This document shows positions 27,368 through 64,000 of a stretch of DNA of 64,000 nucleotides, in pieces. Position 1 is the first letter of the stretch. Every line of letters starts with the position of its first letter. The notes beneath the pieces are model-generated. The model saw nothing but the letters and a program-made list of their open reading frames with translations, ran no database searches and was not told the origin of the DNA. The stretch is from Cinclus cinclus. Its lineage: Eukaryota > Chordata > Aves > Passeriformes > Cinclidae. The DNA is taken from assembly GCF_963662255.1 (NCBI RefSeq), contig NC_085082.1, forward strand, positions 682,001-746,000. The letters are read 5' to 3'. The translations under genes were made by a program, and so were the position numbers.

Positions 27368-30300
27368 CTACACCACGGTGCCGCTCGGGGAGCCGCCGTT
27401 CTGCGAGGACAGGCCCTGGGAGGGGACAGATGTCACCGCGGGGAGGGGACACACATGTCCCATGGTGGTGACGTCATCGCGGTGACATTCGGGGGATTCC
27501 CCCCCCCCTCACCATCACCAACACCCGTCTCCCCAAAATCCGCGATTTTTTCCCCAAAAAATTCACCCCAAATCCTCTCCAGGACGCCCCCAGACTCACA
27601 GGGACAGCGGGGAGAGACGAGCCTGTCACGACAGATTATCGCGACATGGTCCTGGTGCTGCCGGGACACCCAAATCCACCCCAAATACCCCCAAAAAACC
27701 CACCCAAAATCCCCTCCCGGACACCCCAAATCCCCTCCAGGACGCCCCAAATCCCCTCCAGGACACCCCAAATCCCCTCCAGGACGCCCCAAATCCCCTC
27801 CAGGACACCCCAAATCCCCTCCAGGACGCCCCAAATCCCCTCCAGGACACCCCAAATCCCCCCCAGGACACCCCAAATCCCCTCCAGGACGCCCCAAATC
27901 CCCTCCAGGACGCCCCCAGACTCACAGGGACAGCAGGGAGAGAAGAGCCTGTCACGACAGATTATCGCGATACAAACCTGCTCCACGTCAGCTCCTCCTA
28001 GACGTCCTAAACCACCCCAAAACCACCCCAAAATCCCCTCTGAGACCCCTCCCCGCACTCACAGAGACCCCTGGCCGTGCCCAGGTGCAGATGAGCCCCT
28101 CCTGGCACGATACACACCTGCAGCTCCTGGCACCCCCAAATCCCCCCCAAACCTCCCCAAATCCCCTCCGAACCCCCCCAAATCCCCTCCGAACCCCCCC
28201 AAATCCCCCCCAAACCCCCCCAAACCCCCTCCCCGCACTCACAGAGACCCCTGGCCGTGCCCAGGTGCAGATGAGCCCCTCCTGGCACGATACACACCTG
28301 CAGCTCCTGGCACCCCCAAATCCCCCCCAAACCTCCCCAAATCCCCTCCGAACCCCCCCAAATCCCCTCCAAACCCCCCCAAACCCCCTCCCCGCACTCA
28401 CAGAGACCCCTGGCCGTGCCCAGGTGCAGATGAGCCCCTCCTGGCACGATACACACCTGCAGCTCCTGGCATCCCCAAAACCCCCCCAAACCCCCCCAAA
28501 TCCCCCCCAAACCCCCCCAAATCCCCTCCGAACCCCCCCAAATCCCCCCCAAACCCCCCCAAACCCCCTCCCCGCACTCACAGAGACCCCTGGCCGTGCC
28601 CAGGTGCAGATGAGCCCCTCCTGGCACGATACACACCTGCAGCTCCTGGCACCCCCAAATCCCCCCCAAACCTCCCCAAATCCCCTCCGAACCCCCCCAA
28701 ATCCCCTCCATAACACCCCCCCCAAACCCCCTCCCCGCACTCACAGAGACCCCTGGCCGTGCCCAGGTGCAGATGAGCCCCTCCTGGCACGATACACACC
28801 TGCAGCTCCTGGCACCCCCAAAACCCCCCCAAACCTCCCCAAATCCCCTCCGAACCCCCCCAAATCCCCTCCAAACCCCCCCAAATCCCCCCCAAACCCC
28901 CCCAAACCCCCTCCCCGCACTCACAGAGACCCCTGGCCGTGCCCAGGTGCAGATGAGCCCCTCCTGGCACGATACACACCTGCAGCTCCTGGCACCCCCA
29001 AAACCCCCCCAAAACCCCCCCAAATCCCCTCCGAACCCCCCCAAATCCCCTCCAAACCCCCCCAAACCCCCTCCCCGCACTCACAGAGACCCCTGGCCGT
29101 GCCCAGGTGCAGATGAGCCCCTCCTGGCACGCCGTCACGATGCAATCCTCCAGGAACAGCAGCACCGTCAGCCTCTCCTGCGCGATTTTCTTGCACACCA
29201 GCGGCTCGAGCAGGGGCACCTCGTGCAGCCGAGGGCACAGCGCCGTCCCCAACACTTTGGCCGTGTCCAAAGACCCCCGAGACCCCCCCGTGCCACCCCC
29301 GGGGGGTTTCTCCACGTTCCCCCCACCTCGGCTGATGTTACCCAAGCTGTGATAACGTTTGTGCTCCTTTTCGGGGGGATCCCGTAAAGTTAAAGTGGCG
29401 AAACGCCCGAAGTTTAAAACGGGAATCGGGGGGACTCTCGGAGAGATTTGGGGACCCCCACCGGGTTGGGGGAGGCTGTTGGAACGGGATAAAGAACGTG
29501 GTAACCCCCCCGGGATAAAGGGTGGGGGGTCTTCGGGGATGGGGCGAGCGCGGGGAGGGTCCAGCACGTCCTCGGTGAGGTCCCACAAACAGAACTGGGT
29601 GTCCTGGCCGGCCGAGCCGAAGCGGTAGGTGACACTTGGGGGGTCCTCAGGCGTGTCCCCTTGTCCGTCCCCGACTCCGTCGGACGAAGACGATGACGAA
29701 GGAGTGAAAGGGTCGAAAGCCACGGCGTTGACCCACGATTTGTGACCGTGGCCGCGGGCTACCACTCGACCTTCGGCGAACGACCACACGGTGACCAGGT
29801 CGTCCTCGCCGCCGGTGACCACGTAACGACCGTCGGGGCTCCAGCAGACGCAGAGGAGGCCACCAAAATAACTCCTCATCATTCCTTGGAGCAGCATGGA
29901 GGAGAAGTGGAAAACTCTGAGAACGCCGTCCTGGCTAACGCAAGCCAACGAGCGCCCGTCCGGCGAGAAGGCGAACTCGTTGAGTGGCCCCGAGCCCACG
30001 GCCCATTTCAGCAGAGGGTTCCGAGGGGTTTTGCTCTTGCAGGAGAAGACCCTGAAGCCCTCTCCTTGCGTGACCAGCGTGTACTGAGGGCTGGTGGCCC
30101 CGCAGGGTTGTTCTGAGTCGTACAGGTACAGGTGGCCGCTGGCGTGGGACGCCAGGAAGAGGCGCTCGGTGTCCGGTAGCCACTTGACCAAGGTGACCTT
30201 GGATTTGTCGATGAGGCGCTGAGGGGGTGGGGGATAAAGGGTTAAAAGGGTGGTAAAAGGGTGGCCAAGGGGTTTCTGGTGGTCCTGGGGGAGTCCTGGT

Positions 30301-31078
30301 GGTCCCGTGGGTGATCCCAAGGGGGTCCTGGTGGTCCCATGAGGATCCCAAGGGGGTCCTGGTGGTCCTGGGGGAGTCCTGGTGGTCCCGTGAGTGATCC
30401 CAAGGGGGTCCTGGTGGTCCCATGGGGATCCCAAGGGGGTCCTGGTGGTCCTGGGGGAGTCCTGGTGGTCCCATGGGGATCCCAAGTGGTTTCTGGTGGC
30501 CCTGGGGTAGTCCTGGTGGTCCCATGGGGATCCCAAGAGGGTCCTGGTGGTCCTGGGGGAGTCCTGGTGGTCCCATGAGGATCCCAAGGGGGTCCTGGTG
30601 GTCCTGGGGGGAGTCCTGGTGGTCCCATGGGGATCCCAAGGGGGTCCTGGTGGTCCTGGGGGAGTCCTGGTGGTCCCATGAGGATCCCAAGGGGGTCCTG
30701 GTGGTCCTGGGGGAGTCCTGGTGGTCCCATGAGGATCCCAAGGGGGTCCTGGTGGTCCTGGGGGAGTCCTGGTGGTCCCATGGGGATCCCAAGAGGTTTC
30801 TGGTGGCCCCAGTGAGTTCCCAGTATCCCTGGTGGCCCCAGGGGGTTCCCGGTGTCCCCGGTGGCCCCATGAGGTTCCCGGTGTCCCCTCACCTCCTCAT
30901 TGAAGAGCCGGCCAGCACTGTCCTTCTTGGCCAGGTCCAGGTACTGCACCTGGCCGGCCGAGAAGCCCACGAGCAGTGCCAGGGTCTCGGTGCCCGCCGT
31001 GAACTGGTTGAAGTCGTGGCACGTGGGCTGCGTGCCCTTGTACACGCGCTTGTCGATGGGGCGCTGCAGGTCCAGGGA
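27368..31078 (-). CDS. DMWD: DMWD, dystrophia myotonica WD repeat-containing protein (5' partial)
   Basis: WD-repeat protein, paralogue of WDR20, a partner and activator of the USP12/USP46 deubiquitinases. Exons in transcript order: 31078-30893, 30218-29085, 27415-27368. All phase 0 and GT-AG, giving 455 residues and a stop. First exon: PIDKRVYKGTQPTCHDFNQF and VGFSAGQVQYLDL. Large exon: KWLPDTERLFLASHASGHLY, FAFSPDGRSLACVSQDGVLR, SPDGRYVVTGGEDDLVTVWS, GSAGQDTQFCLWDLTEDVL (WD units), RSLSRSNSLP, KEHKRYHSLGNISRGG and LEDCIVTACQEGLICTWARP. Last exon: GLSSQNGGSPSGTVV, matching the mammalian C-terminus. About 25 residues of mammalian sequence between ARPG and GISSQ are absent. The upstream exon with the start codon falls in the gap to the right. 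Confidence 0.95.
27585..28010 (-). repeat. DMWD intron: 28-30 bp minisatellite between two exon-end-like modules
   Basis: 27690-27905 is a ~28-bp unit (CCTCCAGGACACCCCAAATC on +). At 27590-27650 and 27909-27972 lie two ~60-bp near-copies; in the - sense each reads ATCGCGATAATCTGTCGTGA...CTGTCCCT|GTGAGT, a perfect 5' splice site. They may be decayed relatives of the exon-end module at 28057-29130. Confidence 0.7.
28055..29130 (-). repeat. Tandem array carrying seven copies of the DMWD large-exon end and its 5' splice site
   Basis: On +, CACTCACAGAGACCCCTGGC...GAGCCCCTCCTGGCAC occurs at about 28055, 28237, 28396, 28577, 28737, 28917 and 29079 (period 160-181 bp). The last is the true exon end. 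In the - sense each copy encodes CQEGLICTWARPGVS and ends in TCT|GTGAGT, followed by TTTGGGGGGG-rich filler. The six extra copies also share a GAGCTGCAGGTGTGTATCGT lead-in that the true exon lacks. Confidence 0.93.
30245..30890. repeat. ~30-bp GGTCCTGGTGGTCCCATGAG minisatellite, DMWD intron
   Basis: Units of GGTCCTGGTGGTCC and CATGGGGATCCCAAGGGG fill the intron between the DMWD exons 30893-31078 and 29085-30218. Confidence 0.9.
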
Positions 31079-31183
31079 CTGCGGGGACACCGCGCCGCTG
31101 TCACCCGGCTGGTGGCACCTGCACTGGCACCATCGCCAGACTGGTGGCACTGGAACTGTCACTGGAACTGTCACTGGCACTGG

Positions 31184-31383
31184 NNNNNNNNNNNNNNNNN
31201 NNNNNNNNNNNNNNNNNNNNNNNNNNNNNNNNNNNNNNNNNNNNNNNNNNNNNNNNNNNNNNNNNNNNNNNNNNNNNNNNNNNNNNNNNNNNNNNNNNNN
31301 NNNNNNNNNNNNNNNNNNNNNNNNNNNNNNNNNNNNNNNNNNNNNNNNNNNNNNNNNNNNNNNNNNNNNNNNNNNNNNNNNNN
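31184..31383. other. Assembly gap, exactly 200 N
   Basis: A 200-N run is the size of a scaffolding placeholder, not a measured gap. DMWD lacks its first exon on the left and SYMPK lacks its C-terminal exons on the right, so several kilobases at least are missing. Confidence 0.95.
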
Positions 31384-31427
31384 GTCCCCTGTCACCCCCT
31401 GGGTGTCCCCCTGTCCCCTGTCCCCAC

Positions 31428-64000
<32,573 letters not shown>

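Overview
This is a vertebrate nuclear genome window, most likely from a bird and probably from a small GC-rich (dot) microchromosome. It holds four recognisable protein-coding genes, each split into short exons with consensus splice sites and closely similar to mammalian orthologues. Nearly all the sequence between exons is tandem repeat, and almost every intron has its own minisatellite family. There are no bacterial-type operons, phage, CRISPR or insertion elements. Calling it a bird is an inference from this compact, GC-rich, minisatellite-filled style; the vertebrate origin is certain from the proteins.

Layout. (1) 1-5850, + strand: the last seven coding exons of CAPNS1 (calpain small subunit, penta-EF-hand domain) with stop and poly(A) signal; the 5' part lies off the left edge. 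(2) 5850-7395: a C-rich minisatellite, then a GC-rich TATA-less promoter. (3) 7396-26435, + strand: a complete 15-exon DMPK gene (myotonic dystrophy protein kinase) with leucine-rich N-terminus, AGC-type kinase domain, LPFVGYSY segment, enlarged Pro/Val-rich linker, coiled coil and a short tail. Its 3'UTR has no CTG repeat. (4) 27368-31078, - strand: DMWD (WD-repeat protein, WDR20 paralogue), tail-to-tail with DMPK; its first exon is lost in a 200-N gap at 31184-31383. (5) 31428-64000, - strand: 21 exons of SYMPK (symplekin, mRNA 3'-end processing scaffold). Its C-terminal exons are lost in or beyond the gap and its first codons lie off the right edge.

The order CAPNS1(+) DMPK(+) DMWD(-) SYMPK(-) differs from human. 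There DMWD lies just upstream of DMPK in the same orientation, RSPH6A separates DMWD from SYMPK, SIX5 follows DMPK, and CAPNS1 is far away. Here DMPK is inverted relative to DMWD/SYMPK, and neither SIX5 nor RSPH6A is visible.

The most striking observation is that nine of the 46 coding exons seen have one edge, together with its splice site, copied into the neighbouring intronic minisatellite. In eight cases it is the 3' end of the exon plus its 5' splice site: DMPK exons 8 and 12, the large DMWD exon, and five SYMPK exons. In one case (the SYMPK LYLYL exon) it is the acceptor plus the start of the exon. The largest array has 19 copies of the DMPK exon 8 donor, arranged in three ~1.0-kb higher-order repeats. 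Other points are a GC-AG intron and a coding minisatellite in DMPK, two probable homopolymer frameshifts (DMPK exon 10 and a SYMPK exon), an ~830-nt polypyrimidine tract leading to a SYMPK acceptor, TTTGGGG-type G-quadruplex arrays, and an AT-rich island inside SYMPK. SYMPK exons are numbered S1 to S21 here, in transcription order from the right edge.
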